Positions 42,028 through 51,226 of a stretch of DNA of 63,132 bases are shown piece by piece. Source of the stretch: Mesonia hippocampi (GTDB taxonomy: Bacteria; Bacteroidota; Bacteroidia; Flavobacteriales; Flavobacteriaceae); assembly GCF_014197445.1 (NCBI RefSeq), contig NZ_JACIFO010000012.1, positions 1 to 63,132 of the forward strand, in the 5' to 3' direction. The notes under the pieces are model-generated. The model was given only the letters and a program-made list of their open reading frames with translations. It did not search any database and was not told where the DNA came from. The stretch's first letter is position 1; each line of letters starts with the position of its first letter. Made by a program: the position numbers and the translations under genes.

Positions 42028-42935
42028 TGGCAAAAGTAAAAGTGTGGATTTCGGCAGCCAGGTTGCGTACGTTGCCACTTTCTGTTTCGGGAATATTAAT
42101 GGGCGGAGCTGCGGCTTATTATAACGGTTATTCTAATACGCTTATTTTTGTTTTGGCTTTAGCTACTACCTTGGCCTTGCAGATATTATCAAATTTTGCA
42201 AACGATTATGGAGATGGCGTTAAAGGAACTGATAATGAAAAACGCGTGGGGCCGCAACGTGTATTACAAAGCGGAAAATTAACAAGAGAAGGATTGAAAC
42301 AAGGGATAATAGTAACTGTTATCATAACATTGCTATTGGCGTTGTTGCTTATTTATGTTTCTTTTGGGAGCGAACAATTTTTACTTGCCTTATTGTTTTT
42401 TGTGCTAGCTGTAGCATCAGTTTGGGCAGCCATAAAATATACGGTGGGAAAATCGGCCTATGGATATAGAGGCTTGGGAGATGTTTTTGTTTTTGTCTTT
42501 TTTGGATTATTAAGTGTTGTGGGAACTAATTTCCTATTCACTAAAACCATAAATCCGTTAATATTTTTACCAGCAGTAACCGTAGGTTTTTTAAGTACAG
42601 CCGTACTAAACCTAAACAATATGCGCGATATAGATAACGATAAGCAATCGGGAAAGCATACTTTAGTGGTGAAACTAGGATTGATGAGGGCAAAAAAATA
42701 TCACTTTATATTAATAATAGGGGCTTTTGTAGCTATGCTTCTTTATTTAATAGGGATAGCACAAACAGGGTCAGCACACCTTTATTTTTGTTTAGTGGCT
42801 TTTGTTCCTTTGTTTATACATCTTAAAAAGGTTGTTGAAATAAAAATTCCGAGCCTATTAGACCCGGAATTAAAAAAAGTAGCGTTAAGCACGTTTTTAT
42901 TAACAGTGCTTTTTCTTGTATTGGTTATTGTTTAA
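42027..42935 (+). CDS. menA: 1,4-dihydroxy-2-naphthoate polyprenyltransferase
   Basis: This 302-residue inner-membrane protein of the UbiA family has about nine helices and the prenyl-diphosphate-binding Asp motif NFANDYGDGVKGTDNEKRVG. A second Asp-rich motif NLNNMRDIDNDKQSGKHTL lies in the second half. It attaches the polyprenyl tail in menaquinone biosynthesis. It is coupled to holA; menC and menE lie about 9 kb downstream on the same strand. Confidence 0.94.
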   Translation: MAKVKVWISAARLRTLPLSVSGILMGGAAAYYNGYSNTLIFVLALATTLALQILSNFANDYGDGVKGTDNEKRVGPQRVLQSGKLTREGLKQGIIVTVIITLLLALLLIYVSFGSEQFLLALLFFVLAVASVWAAIKYTVGKSAYGYRGLGDVFVFVFFGLLSVVGTNFLFTKTINPLIFLPAVTVGFLSTAVLNLNNMRDIDNDKQSGKHTLVVKLGLMRAKKYHFILIIGAFVAMLLYLIGIAQTGSAHLYFCLVAFVPLFIHLKKVVEIKIPSLLDPELKKVALSTFLLTVLFLVLVIV

Positions 42936-44244
42936 ACTCAACCTTTTTTCCAGCTTTTACGCTTTGAGCATTAAGGGCATTGTTGTTTTCATCTACTAAA
43001 AATACTGCTACACCAAAACGAGAGGGATCGTAAGTGTTACCATTATCTGTATGAGCAAAATTAGCTAAGTTAATAGTGGGGAACTCTTTTTTGTAAGAAG
43101 TAAAGGCAGGGGTTGTTTCTATGTTATCTCCCAAAGAGTTTTCCGTAAGGTTTGTTTCTAATACATGATTGTGTGTAAAGTTTTCTATAGGGTTTCCTTG
43201 ATTATACCATGGGTTTCCTTCTAAAGTATTGTAGTAGTTAGCTTGGTCATAAATAAGTCCATCTTGGTATAAATAAACAGCTAATTTGTACGAGTTAGGT
43301 AGGGTTTCGGTAGAAATAAGTTCTGTTGTTACTTTAAGGTTATCGCCCGATAGTTTTGTTTCTATTTGGATAGCGATGTTGGTTTCTGTTCCTGCAATAT
43401 TAGTTATGTAGTTTACCGCTTCAGGGATGCTACTATCTTGTATAACACTTATATTTTCTGTTCTGTTAGCTCGTAATTTAGGAAGTGCCGCACCAACATT
43501 GAATGATGTTATAAGATGATCTGTAATACTGGCTTCCATATCATCATTTTTATGGATGGCAAGAACAACAACATCATCAGTAAGTTCATATACTTGATCT
43601 ACGACCAAAAGAACTCTTGGACACCAGCCACACCAATCTCCTGTGTAATCTTCTAAAGCTATTTTTCTTTTTGGTGTAAAAACATTAAAGGAAGCACTTA
43701 CAACGTTGTTGTTGATTGTAGTGTTAATTTGATGTGTGCCATTTTCAGTTGAAGTATACTTATTGGAAGAGATAGACGAATTATTTATCGTAAAAGTTGC
43801 TGTCTCTGTTAGGTTTTCTCCAGCGTTGTTATATAGGTTAAAGGTTACTTCTTGCCCTATAATTGCTTCTTCTGGTGAAGTAGTAATGTAATAATCACCA
43901 TTAGCAACTTTTATGTTTAATTGGTTAGAAGTAATGTTGTCTATTTTAGCTTCTATTAGGTAAGTTCCATTTTGGTTAAAAGTATATTTATCTTGTTGTA
44001 TTGGTTCGTTATTAATGTATATCGTAGCAATACTGGTTATGTCGTTATTATCTAGGCTATTGTCACTTGTTACCATAAATTTTACTTCTTGGTTAACGCC
44101 TATAGTTCCTTCATTGGCAGAGGAACTTAGAGTGATGAAAGAGAGGTCTTCTGTGTTGATATTAGGACTGTAATCGTAATCTGCACTACAAGCGATAAGC
44201 AAACCACTAATAATGCTAAGTAAAATAAAAATGTGTCGCTTCAT
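42925..44244 (-). CDS. Omp28-related lipoprotein with thioredoxin-like domain
   Basis: The start is set at ATG 44244 (MKRHIFILLSIISGLLIACS) because it gives a lipobox LIAC; the ATG at 44271 would add nine residues. About 439 residues are predicted: two Ig-like beta domains (about 25-180), then an Omp28-type thioredoxin fold beginning RKIALEDYTGDWCGWCPRV with a CGWC motif. Outer-membrane or surface localisation is expected. The 11-nt overlap of its stop with menA is convergent. It is probably co-expressed with the next two upstream T9SS genes. Confidence 0.85.
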   Translation of the reverse strand: MKRHIFILLSIISGLLIACSADYDYSPNINTEDLSFITLSSSANEGTIGVNQEVKFMVTSDNSLDNNDITSIATIYINNEPIQQDKYTFNQNGTYLIEAKIDNITSNQLNIKVANGDYYITTSPEEAIIGQEVTFNLYNNAGENLTETATFTINNSSISSNKYTSTENGTHQINTTINNNVVSASFNVFTPKRKIALEDYTGDWCGWCPRVLLVVDQVYELTDDVVVLAIHKNDDMEASITDHLITSFNVGAALPKLRANRTENISVIQDSSIPEAVNYITNIAGTETNIAIQIETKLSGDNLKVTTELISTETLPNSYKLAVYLYQDGLIYDQANYYNTLEGNPWYNQGNPIENFTHNHVLETNLTENSLGDNIETTPAFTSYKKEFPTINLANFAHTDNGNTYDPSRFGVAVFLVDENNNALNAQSVKAGKKVEFKQ

Positions 44245-44263
44245 AAGGTGGGTTTTATTAAAT

Positions 44264-44290
44264 AAAGCCAACTAACAATGAGCTGGCTTT
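44264..44290 (-). terminator. Intercistronic hairpin between two surface-protein genes
   Basis: AAAGCCA (44264-44270) pairs with TGGCTTT (44284-44290). On the minus strand it follows the T9SS gene 44318-45043 and precedes the Omp28 gene, with only a weak T-tract, so it may be an attenuator or a 3'-end stabiliser. Confidence 0.55.
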
Positions 44291-44317
44291 AGTGTATTTA
44301 TATGAAAATAGAGTAAT

Positions 44318-45043
44318 TTATTGTTTTACAATTTTTTTAGTGATAACAGCATTGTTATTGTTTTTTAATTGTAATAAATAAATTCCCGTAGCTTGTTGAG
44401 AAATATCTATATTGTTTTCTCCTTGGTCTAAGCTGTAAGAAGTTAGCAATTTACCTTGGATATTATAAAGGGAAGCTGTTACTTTTTCTTGTACAGAAAC
44501 AGTAATATTATTACGAGTTACTGTTGGGTATACTGTAGTTTCGTTTACTAATTCTTCTTGAGTAGAAAGTGTTTCATCATAGATGTAATTAACATGTACA
44601 GGAGTGCCTGTTTCTAATCCTAAAGCATCTATTTGGTATACTTTAAAAGTATATTTAATATAACTACTGGTATTGTCCATATTCAGAAAGTAAGTTCCTC
44701 CAGAAGAGTCATCAGAGATTGCATTTGCAGCAATATTTAGACCTCCTTGTTCAGGAACTAGAAAACCAACTTCTACGTATGGTAAGCATTCTGCAATGCA
44801 AAAATTAGCAAGCTGACCGTCACTTCCTTGGATAGCTGTTACTTCACCACGAACGTCTATAGCTTGATTTGTATTGTTTCGTATACTAAAAGAAAGCTTG
44901 GCGTCGTGTTCATCTATGGTGTTGAAGGAAAAATCTTGACCGTCTGTAATTACATTTCCATTTTTGTCAAGTAAGTCTATTTGCGCATTAGCACTAAGAA
45001 GTGTTGTAAGAAAAACCCCTAGACTAAGTATTGTTTTTTTCAT
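44318..45043 (-). CDS. Secreted protein with T9SS C-terminal sorting domain
   Basis: This 241-residue protein has a signal peptide MKKTILSLGVFLTTLLSANA, a central beta-sandwich (about 25-160) with CIAECLPYVEVG, and a type A sorting domain at the C-terminus (ETTVYPTVTRNNITVSVQE ... GIYLLQLKNN, ending KKIVKQ). It is exported by type IX secretion and probably attached to the surface. It is placed between two Omp28-like thioredoxin proteins, so the three may work together. The function is unknown. Confidence 0.85.
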   Translation of the reverse strand: MKKTILSLGVFLTTLLSANAQIDLLDKNGNVITDGQDFSFNTIDEHDAKLSFSIRNNTNQAIDVRGEVTAIQGSDGQLANFCIAECLPYVEVGFLVPEQGGLNIAANAISDDSSGGTYFLNMDNTSSYIKYTFKVYQIDALGLETGTPVHVNYIYDETLSTQEELVNETTVYPTVTRNNITVSVQEKVTASLYNIQGKLLTSYSLDQGENNIDISQQATGIYLLQLKNNNNAVITKKIVKQ

Positions 45044-45058
45044 AGCATTTTATTTGTA

Positions 45059-45094
45059 ATACTTCTCCAGGATGTCAACATCCTGGAGAAGTAT
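45059..45094 (-). terminator. Perfect 16-bp hairpin between T9SS genes
   Basis: ATACTTCTCCAGGATG (45059-45074) and CATCCTGGAGAAGTAT (45079-45094) pair perfectly around a 4-nt loop, 3 nt after the stop of the 600-residue gene. The missing T-tract suggests mRNA stabilisation or processing more than simple termination. Confidence 0.7.
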
Positions 45095-45097
45095 AGA

Positions 45098-46900
45098 TTA
45101 TTTAATGATTAACTTTTCTGAGTAACTGTTCTTGTTTTCAGAAGTTATTTTTAAGATGTACACCCCTTTAGATAAGGTATTGATATTTATTGCATTATCT
45201 CCGTTGCTTAAATTGATGTTGTTTTTAACTAACTTTCCAGTAATATCAAAAATCTCTAAACTTCCTGCTTCTGAAGTTGTAATAGTTACCATTTCTGATG
45301 CAGGGTTAGGGTAGATGTTTAATGCATTTTCTTTAACAAGTTTATCGTTAGAGAGGGTTACATTTGTAATTTGGATAGCTTGCATAATTTCTTTACTACT
45401 ATCGTCTTGAATAAAAGCAATTACTTCTAGGTCGTCCCACTCTTCTACAAAAGTGTTAGCCATGCTAGCGGATATTGTTTTTTGTATTGGTGTATCTGCA
45501 GAGAAATTAGTTGCTTCTGGCATTAATTTCATCATTACGTTGGTGAATTCAGTTTCTTGATTGCTCCCTACGTTTCCTGTGGTTTCTTTTTCGTATACCG
45601 CTGCTCTAATGGTATAGTTTCCTGTTAAGTAAGGAGTGATGTCTAAATTGATAACTACATCATTGTTCGGAGTAATTGTAGCATCGGCACTGGTAAATTC
45701 GAAAAATGCATTTTTAGCTAATTCTCTATCTAGGTCGTCTCCTACAATTGTGATAACATCTCCCCATGTAACAGCGTTATCCCAGTTAGAAAGTTTTCCT
45801 CCAACAAATAAGGCTGGTACACCTGTAGCTCCATAAAATTGTGAAGCACGATTATTGGCTGCAGCAGTTTGATAAGGGTCACCGCTTCCTGGCCAATTCA
45901 CATGGTAGGCAATGTAAACATATTCGTTACTTCTTTGCGCATGGAAATCATTGTAAACGGCATCGTTAAATGCAGCACATGGTCCACAAGTAGAGCTTGT
46001 AAAACGCTCTAATATAGGTGTGTTGGTTGTGCTGTTTGTAGCTACATTAAGGTTTTTGTCAAGTTCTACGGTGTAATATCCACCAAGAGCACTTGAGTTG
46101 TTTACTTTTGAAATTAATACATTTAAAGTATGTTCCCCAGCAGTTGCTGTCCAAGTATTTGTATGAGTTACTTCTTGTGTGTCTCCAGGTTGAATATTTA
46201 GACCTGTAATGTTTTGTGTTTGTGTGTTAGCACCATCAATTTCCCAGTTAAGTTCAAGAGAGGTGATAGGGTCAGTTCCTGTATTTTTTATATTACTTTT
46301 GATATTAACAGCATCATTAGCTACATGAAATTTAGTAGTAGTAATCTCAACAAGTTCAGCATCATTGGTATAAGCCTCTAAAAGTAAAGTCTTGCCTAAA
46401 ACTACCACGTAACCTTGTTTGTTAATTGCTCTAAAACGTACTTTAGCAGTAGTAGATAAGTGTTGATTGATTATAATCTTCTTTTCTGTTAACTCAGACC
46501 CTCCACCTACAGTAATCTCGCTGGTGTAAGATTGTAGGTTATACCAATTTGTTCCGTTGTCAGGAGAAATTTCAACATGTAATTCATTAACATTTGTTCC
46601 GTTAGCATTCATTAAAGCTGTGAAAGTTAATGCAAAACTATTTGCTTGAGATAAATCTAAAGAAGGTGTTTCTAATGCAGATTCTGCATCTAGCTCAGCT
46701 GTGGTGCTACCAAAGTATATTGCAATATTATTATCTGCAGTAGGTAGTGGAGTTGTTGTCCAATTTAAATTCCCTGAAATTTGATTTTCGGTAAAGTTTC
46801 CTGTAGTGTTATTTCCAAAGTCTTCAAAAAAAACTTGAGAACTCATAAAGGAGGTGAAAAGTATCGTGAGTAAACTACTCAAAAGTATTTTTTTGTTCAT
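45098..46900 (-). CDS. Omp28-related surface protein with T9SS sorting domain
   Basis: This 600-residue protein has a signal peptide (1-22) and an N-terminal beta-sandwich resembling a choice-of-anchor/MAM-like domain (about 23-180). An Ig-like domain (about 185-290) follows, then an Omp28 thioredoxin domain opening ILERFTSSTCGPCAAFND with CGPC (about residue 305). A type A sorting domain closes it (LNIYPNPASEMVTI ... ENKNSYSEKLIIK). Divergent from the TlpA-DUF6029 pair across 187 nt; the same three genes occur as a decayed duplicate at 50321-51128. Likely a cell-surface thiol-redox or adhesion protein. Confidence 0.88.
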   Translation of the reverse strand: MNKKILLSSLLTILFTSFMSSQVFFEDFGNNTTGNFTENQISGNLNWTTTPLPTADNNIAIYFGSTTAELDAESALETPSLDLSQANSFALTFTALMNANGTNVNELHVEISPDNGTNWYNLQSYTSEITVGGGSELTEKKIIINQHLSTTAKVRFRAINKQGYVVVLGKTLLLEAYTNDAELVEITTTKFHVANDAVNIKSNIKNTGTDPITSLELNWEIDGANTQTQNITGLNIQPGDTQEVTHTNTWTATAGEHTLNVLISKVNNSSALGGYYTVELDKNLNVATNSTTNTPILERFTSSTCGPCAAFNDAVYNDFHAQRSNEYVYIAYHVNWPGSGDPYQTAAANNRASQFYGATGVPALFVGGKLSNWDNAVTWGDVITIVGDDLDRELAKNAFFEFTSADATITPNNDVVINLDITPYLTGNYTIRAAVYEKETTGNVGSNQETEFTNVMMKLMPEATNFSADTPIQKTISASMANTFVEEWDDLEVIAFIQDDSSKEIMQAIQITNVTLSNDKLVKENALNIYPNPASEMVTITTSEAGSLEIFDITGKLVKNNINLSNGDNAININTLSKGVYILKITSENKNSYSEKLIIK

Positions 46901-47087
46901 AGTTAAAAAAAAGTTAATAATTATTGATTAAACAAATATACTTAAAAAATAGAATTCATGTGTTTTTTGTGTAAAAAATATTTTATTTATTGTTTAATTC
47001 TGTTTGAATATGTAATATTGCTGCTAAATATGGTTGATATTCGTAATTCGTCAGGTTTTTCGGGTATTAAAATACAAAACAAATAGT

Positions 47088-47567
47088 ATGAAAAATTTAA
47101 CAATTATTTTTTTATTTTTAACATCAGTGGTTTTTTCGCAGGATGAAGTTCCTAATGTAACTTTAAACGATTTAAATGGAGAAGGGTTTGATGTTCGTTC
47201 TTTTTCAGAAGATGGGCAATTAACAGTAATTTCTTTGTGGGCAACTTGGTGTGTACCTTGTTTAAAGGAATTGGATGCAATTAATGATGTATATCCTGAT
47301 TGGCAAGAAGAAACGGGAGTGCAACTTGTGGCAATTTCGATAGATGATGCAAGAACACAGAAGAGAGTTCGCCCGTTGATAAATGGAAAAGGTTGGCCTT
47401 ATAAAATTCTTTTAGATGAAAATCACGATTTTAAGCGTGCTATAGGAGCGGCTTCTGTTCCCTTAACGCTACTAGTTAAGAATAATAAAGTGTTATATAG
47501 GCATTCAGGGTATTCTCCAGGTGCAGAAGATGAACTTTATGAAAAAATAAAAGAATACTCAAAATAA
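47088..47567 (+). CDS. TlpA-family thioredoxin-like disulfide protein
   Basis: The start is set at ATG 47088 (MKNLTIIFLFLTSVVFSQDE), giving a clean signal peptide; the ATG at 47034 would add 18 residues with no role. It has 159 residues with a thioredoxin fold, active site WATWCVPCLKELD and cis-proline segment ASVPLTLLVKNNK. TlpA proteins reduce or isomerise periplasmic disulfides. It is followed after 8 nt by the DUF6029 gene and divergent from an Omp28 thioredoxin protein, so the cluster is a redox or surface-assembly unit. Confidence 0.9.
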   Translation: MKNLTIIFLFLTSVVFSQDEVPNVTLNDLNGEGFDVRSFSEDGQLTVISLWATWCVPCLKELDAINDVYPDWQEETGVQLVAISIDDARTQKRVRPLINGKGWPYKILLDENHDFKRAIGAASVPLTLLVKNNKVLYRHSGYSPGAEDELYEKIKEYSK

Positions 47568-47575
47568 AGATGTAA

Positions 47576-49225
47576 ATGAGAAAATATACACTAGCCCTGG
47601 TAGTAGTAATAATTTCCTCCGTAGCTTTAAATGCTCAAGATTTTGGTACCTTTAATGGAGGGTTTGAGTCTAATGCACAATGGCTTCAAGATGATAAAGA
47701 CTTGGGGTTTTATGCTCCAGATGATCAATTTAGAGCTAATAATTATTTCTTTTTAAATTATAATGTAGGAAAATTTACCGCAGGTATTCAATACGAAGCT
47801 TATCTTCCAACGCCTTTATTGGGTTACGATCCTACTCTTGAAGGTAACGGAATAGCTAATTATTTTGTAAACTATAAGCACGAAAATCTTGATATTACTG
47901 CAGGGTATTTTTATGAGCAGTTTGGAAGCGGATTGATATTGAGGTCATGGGAAGACAGGCAGCTGGGAATTAATACCGCATTAAGAGGGGTGAAGGTAAA
48001 GTTTGACCCAACAGATTATTTAAATTTAACAGGAGTATATGGGCAACAACGAGTAGGTTTTGAACTTTCAGAAGGAACAGTTCAAGGACTCGATGTAAAC
48101 TTAAATGTAGGTGAATTGTTGGGTGTAGAGAAACTTTTTGTTGAAGTTGGAGGAAGTTACGTAGGGAGGTACCAAGAGAATGACGGAAACACAAAAGTGC
48201 CAACCACCTTAAATGCTTATGCAGGAAGAGTAGATTTTATATATGAAAACTTTTTTGCTAATTTCGAAGCCGTTCATAAAGATCCAGATGTATTAGTAAA
48301 CGATAATACCATAACCAATAAAGCACATACGTATAAAGGTTCTGCAATGTTGCTTAACTTAGGCTATGCTAAAAGCGGATTAGGGGTAAATGCAAGCTTT
48401 AGAAGGTTAGAAAACTTTAGTTTTTATTCCGATCGTTATGCGGAAGGGAATGAATACAATCAGCAGCGTATTAATTATGTGCCTGCGCTAACTAAACAGC
48501 ATGATTATTTATTGTCTAACATTTATGTGTACAACCCGCAGTCTCGTTTAATAATTTTAGATTTTCAGCAACAAGCGGGAGAAATGGGTTCTCAGGTAGA
48601 TTTTTACTATACTTTCCCGAGAGGAAAATTTTTGGGAGGTAAATATGGAACAAAATTATCTGCAAACTTTTCTTATTGGGGAGGTTTAGATGCTACTTTC
48701 GAACCGAGTACAGATAGTTATTCTTCAGAGTTTTTAGGTGCTGGAAATCGTTATTTTAGAGAGTTAACTGTTGAAGTTAAGAAAAAATGGACAAAAAACT
48801 TTAGCGGAATTTATTATTATACCAATACAATTATCGATAAAGGTATTGTTGACGCTAGTCTTTTAGGAGAAAAAGATATAAAAGCAAACATAGGTGTTGT
48901 TGAACATACATTGAAGTTAGGTGGAGGAAAATCTGTGCGTTTAGAGCTTCAGCATTTATGGACAAAACAGGATAAAGAAAATTGGGCAGGAACCTTACTA
49001 GAGTATAATTTCTCTCCTAGATTTGGCGTGTATGTTAATGATGCATGGAATTATGGAGGAGAAGAAACGCATTACTATAATGTAGGCGGAAGCTATACAA
49101 AAGGAAGATCTAGGCTTGCTGTTAATTACGGAAGACAACGAGGAGGTTTAATTTGTGTTGGAGGAGTGTGTAGGTATGTGCCAGAAAATACAGGTTTTAC
49201 CATCAATTTTTCGACCTCTTTCTAA
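47576..49225 (+). CDS. DUF6029 outer-membrane beta-barrel protein
   Basis: This 549-residue protein has a signal peptide MRKYTLALVVVIISSVALNAQ and then many amphipathic beta-strands with aromatic girdles (DDQFRANNYFFLNYNVGKF, TAGYFYEQFGSGLILRSW), ending in an aromatic residue (INFSTSF) as outer-membrane barrels do. It matches the DUF6029 group, normally found with TlpA and Omp28-like genes. Two cysteines near the end (GGLICVGGVCRYV) could be targets of the neighbouring TlpA protein. Probable role: an outer-membrane channel or assembly factor; the substrate is unknown. Confidence 0.85.
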   Translation: MRKYTLALVVVIISSVALNAQDFGTFNGGFESNAQWLQDDKDLGFYAPDDQFRANNYFFLNYNVGKFTAGIQYEAYLPTPLLGYDPTLEGNGIANYFVNYKHENLDITAGYFYEQFGSGLILRSWEDRQLGINTALRGVKVKFDPTDYLNLTGVYGQQRVGFELSEGTVQGLDVNLNVGELLGVEKLFVEVGGSYVGRYQENDGNTKVPTTLNAYAGRVDFIYENFFANFEAVHKDPDVLVNDNTITNKAHTYKGSAMLLNLGYAKSGLGVNASFRRLENFSFYSDRYAEGNEYNQQRINYVPALTKQHDYLLSNIYVYNPQSRLIILDFQQQAGEMGSQVDFYYTFPRGKFLGGKYGTKLSANFSYWGGLDATFEPSTDSYSSEFLGAGNRYFRELTVEVKKKWTKNFSGIYYYTNTIIDKGIVDASLLGEKDIKANIGVVEHTLKLGGGKSVRLELQHLWTKQDKENWAGTLLEYNFSPRFGVYVNDAWNYGGEETHYYNVGGSYTKGRSRLAVNYGRQRGGLICVGGVCRYVPENTGFTINFSTSF

Positions 49226-49244
49226 CCTAAAAACAATAAAGATA

Positions 49245-49282
49245 AAAGCCGGTAAGTATTTAGCTTATCGGCTTTGTTTTTT
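49245..49282 (+). terminator. Terminator of the TlpA-DUF6029 operon
   Basis: AAAGCCGGTAAG (49245-49256) pairs with CTTATCGGCTTT (49264-49275), followed by a T-tract. The same sequence, together with the preceding 30 nt, recurs unchanged at 51148-51184 after the decayed copy. Confidence 0.92.
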
Positions 49283-49520
49283 TTAGCTTATTTTGGGTTT
49301 TCTTATATTGTCCTTGACAATTGATTTATTTGTATATCCTTTAAAATTTCCTAAAACTGCTTGCGGTGTTTTCTCACTATCCCTTCTAAAAATTAAGTGC
49401 GTATGGTTAGTATAATATACCAAGCTGTAATTGGTATAGCTTTATTTTTGACAGAAAGTAAGACTCTCTATTAGTATTAAATCCTTATAAATATTCTAAC
49501 CATCCTACCACAGCAAAGCC
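49283..49520. other. Intergenic region after the DUF6029 operon
   Basis: AT-rich spacer with no gene. TTAGTATAATATACC near 49405 and a short T-rich stretch could be promoter-like, but nothing is clear. It lies within the DNA that separates the intact unit from its decayed duplicate. Confidence 0.4.
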
Positions 49521-49745
49521 GTGAAACAAAGCCCCCTTGCTCCCGAAATCGGGAGTATAAAAAAGAGAAAAATAAGCGGAAAAACTGACCGAAAACCGAA
49601 CCTAAAAGCCAATAAGAAAAACACCACAAAACCAACCAAAGTACCCAAACAAACCCCTCTTAAAATCCACCTAAACCCAAGCGATTGGGGGCTAAATGAA
49701 AAAGAGAGGAGAGCACTGTTAGCAAAGGGTTTACAGCGTGTTTAG
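49521..49745 (+). CDS. Small basic hypothetical protein (doubtful)
   Basis: This ORF of 74 residues starts with GTG and is rich in Lys, Pro and Thr; only the C-terminal LNPSDWGLNEKERRALLAKG looks ordered. There is no ATG start, and the N-terminal part overlaps a small palindrome (TCCCGAAATCGGGA). The codon pattern is A/C-rich, unlike the neighbours. It could be the tail of a lost mobile-element gene or a chance ORF. Confidence 0.3.
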   Translation: MKQSPLAPEIGSIKKRKISGKTDRKPNLKANKKNTTKPTKVPKQTPLKIHLNPSDWGLNEKERRALLAKGLQRV

Positions 49746-49848
49746 GCGATTATTGATAACTTTTTAGAAATGACTGTTTGAAGCCCTGGGAATGGAAGAA
49801 AAAACGGCTTTGCCGCTTTCTAAAAATAAAATGAGGTGTAAAAGCCAC

Positions 49849-50292
49849 TCATTTTTTGCTTGTCCGTGTTTTTAATTTTTTTACTACTTTATTAGTGGGA
49901 ATAAATAACTTACTCCAATACACAATCGCTGCATCATATCCACCACTTTCTACTTTTTGAGCAGCGTCAAAAATATACAAACCACTACCACCAACAGGCG
50001 TACTATTACTATGGTATCTACCTTTAACATCGCTAAAGTATTCTTGTTTATCACTCTTTACACCTCTATGAATAAATCCTACTTTTTTTCCTGTAAAATC
50101 AAACCCCTTCAAACTGTCTTTGAAAATAACATTTAAGTATGCTGCTTCATAACTGTTCAGTAGAGGCGAAGCATCAGCTCCTGTTTTGTCTAACTTTTCC
50201 AAAATATCCTTCGGAATATCCTTGAAATTTCGTATTTGTCCGAGTGAACTCATTGCAGAAAGTAGCATAATAATTATCGATAAATGCTTCAT
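49849..50292 (-). CDS. Small exported protein of unknown function
   Basis: This 147-residue protein has a signal peptide MKHLSIIIMLLSAMSSLGQI. The mature part includes PKDILEKLDKTGADASPLLN, FDFTGKKVGFIHRG and SGLYIFDAAQKVESGGYDAA. No family is recognised. It is inserted between the intact Omp28-TlpA-DUF6029 unit and its decayed copy, so it may have arrived with the event that split them. Confidence 0.6.
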   Translation of the reverse strand: MKHLSIIIMLLSAMSSLGQIRNFKDIPKDILEKLDKTGADASPLLNSYEAAYLNVIFKDSLKGFDFTGKKVGFIHRGVKSDKQEYFSDVKGRYHSNSTPVGGSGLYIFDAAQKVESGGYDAAIVYWSKLFIPTNKVVKKLKTRTSKK

Positions 50293-50320
50293 AATCTATT
50301 ATTTAAGGCGTTTGATAAAG

Positions 50321-50436
50321 TTACCAGCTTGAGATAAATCTAAAGTAGGAGTTTCTAGTGTAGCTTCAGCATCTAGCTATGCCTAAGTATTACCAAAATA
50401 TACAGCTAGGTAATTACCTACTGTAGATAGTTGAGC
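50321..50436 (-). pseudogene. Remnant of an Omp28-related gene (N-terminal part)
   Basis: This segment is homologous to the start of the intact Omp28 gene around 46630-46750: both contain CTTGAGATAAATCTAAAG and the CATCTAGCT motif in the same order and strand. In-frame stops and deletions make it non-coding. It is the left piece of a decayed duplicate of the divergent Omp28 / TlpA-DUF6029 unit. Confidence 0.75.
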
Positions 50437-50558
50437 AAATATAGTTAAAAGTTATAGATTTTGTATTTAATTTTGTCTGAATATGTTTGTTGTTAAATAT
50501 ATCTAATATTCGTAATTAAGTAGATTTTTTTAGATATTAAAACATGAAAATAAGTAGT

Positions 50559-50960
50559 ATGAAAAACTTGATGATTATTTTTAATATTTGTGATTTTTTA
50601 CAGGATGAAATTTCTAATGTAAGTTTGAATGACTTAAATAGGGAAGAGTTTACTGTTCGTTCTTTTTTAGAAGACGGAAGTTTATAGTAATTTCTTTTTT
50701 CGGACATAGTACGAATCTTGTTTAAAGGAGTTAGATGCAATTAGAGAGGTCTATATAGACTGGCAAGGCAGAAACAAGAGTACAACTTGTAGCGATTTCT
50801 GTAGATGGCGCAAGAACAGCCAAAAGAGTTAAGCCTATGGTTAACGTGAAGTCTTGGGCGTATGAAATACTTTTAGATAAAAATCAAGACTTAAAGAGAG
50901 TTGTGGATATAGTAAATGAACCTCATGTTTTTATTTTTTTAAAGGAAAATTCTTTATAAA
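50559..50960 (+). pseudogene. Decayed TlpA-family gene
   Basis: The sequence from ATG 50559 (MKNLMIIF) follows the intact TlpA gene at 47088: remains of DEISNVSLNDLNREEF, then QLVAISVDGARTAKRVKP and YEILLDKNQDLKRVVD can be read only by shifting frames. The active-site region is damaged; the WCVPC segment reads through a stop and frameshift. The upstream sequence also matches the promoter region of the intact gene. A clear pseudogene. Confidence 0.88.
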
Positions 50961-50972
50961 AATAAGCGAATA

Positions 50973-51128
50973 CATTACTATAATGCAGGAATAAGCTATA
51001 CTAAAAAATCAACTCGCATAGCAGTACAATATGGAAGGCAGCGAGGAGGCTTGTTATGTGTAGGAGGAATATGTAGAATGGTTTCAGAAGCAGCAGGACT
51101 TACGGTTAATATAACCACCTCTTTCTAA
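50973..51128 (+). pseudogene. Remnant of a DUF6029 gene (C-terminal tail)
   Basis: Reads HYYNAGISYTKKSTRIAVQY then GRQRGGLLCVGGICRMV to NITTSF and stop, matching the last 52 residues of the intact DUF6029 protein (HYYNVGGSYTKGRSRLAVNY...). About 1.5 kb of the gene is deleted, so the TlpA remnant is joined almost directly to this tail. The cysteine pair is conserved in the remnant. Confidence 0.9.
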
Positions 51129-51147
51129 CCTAAAAACAATAAAGATA

Positions 51148-51184
51148 AAAGCCGGTAAGTATTTAGCTTATCGGCTTTGTTTTT
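51148..51184 (+). terminator. Terminator, duplicate copy
   Basis: Identical hairpin to 49245-49275, preceded by the same CCTCTTTCTAACC and AATAAAGATA stretches. Because the neighbouring genes have decayed but this segment has not changed, gene conversion or selection on the terminator is possible. Confidence 0.9.
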
Positions 51185-51226
51185 TAGCTTTGTTTTTGTA
51201 ATTTTTGCCTTTTAATACAGAGCAAC

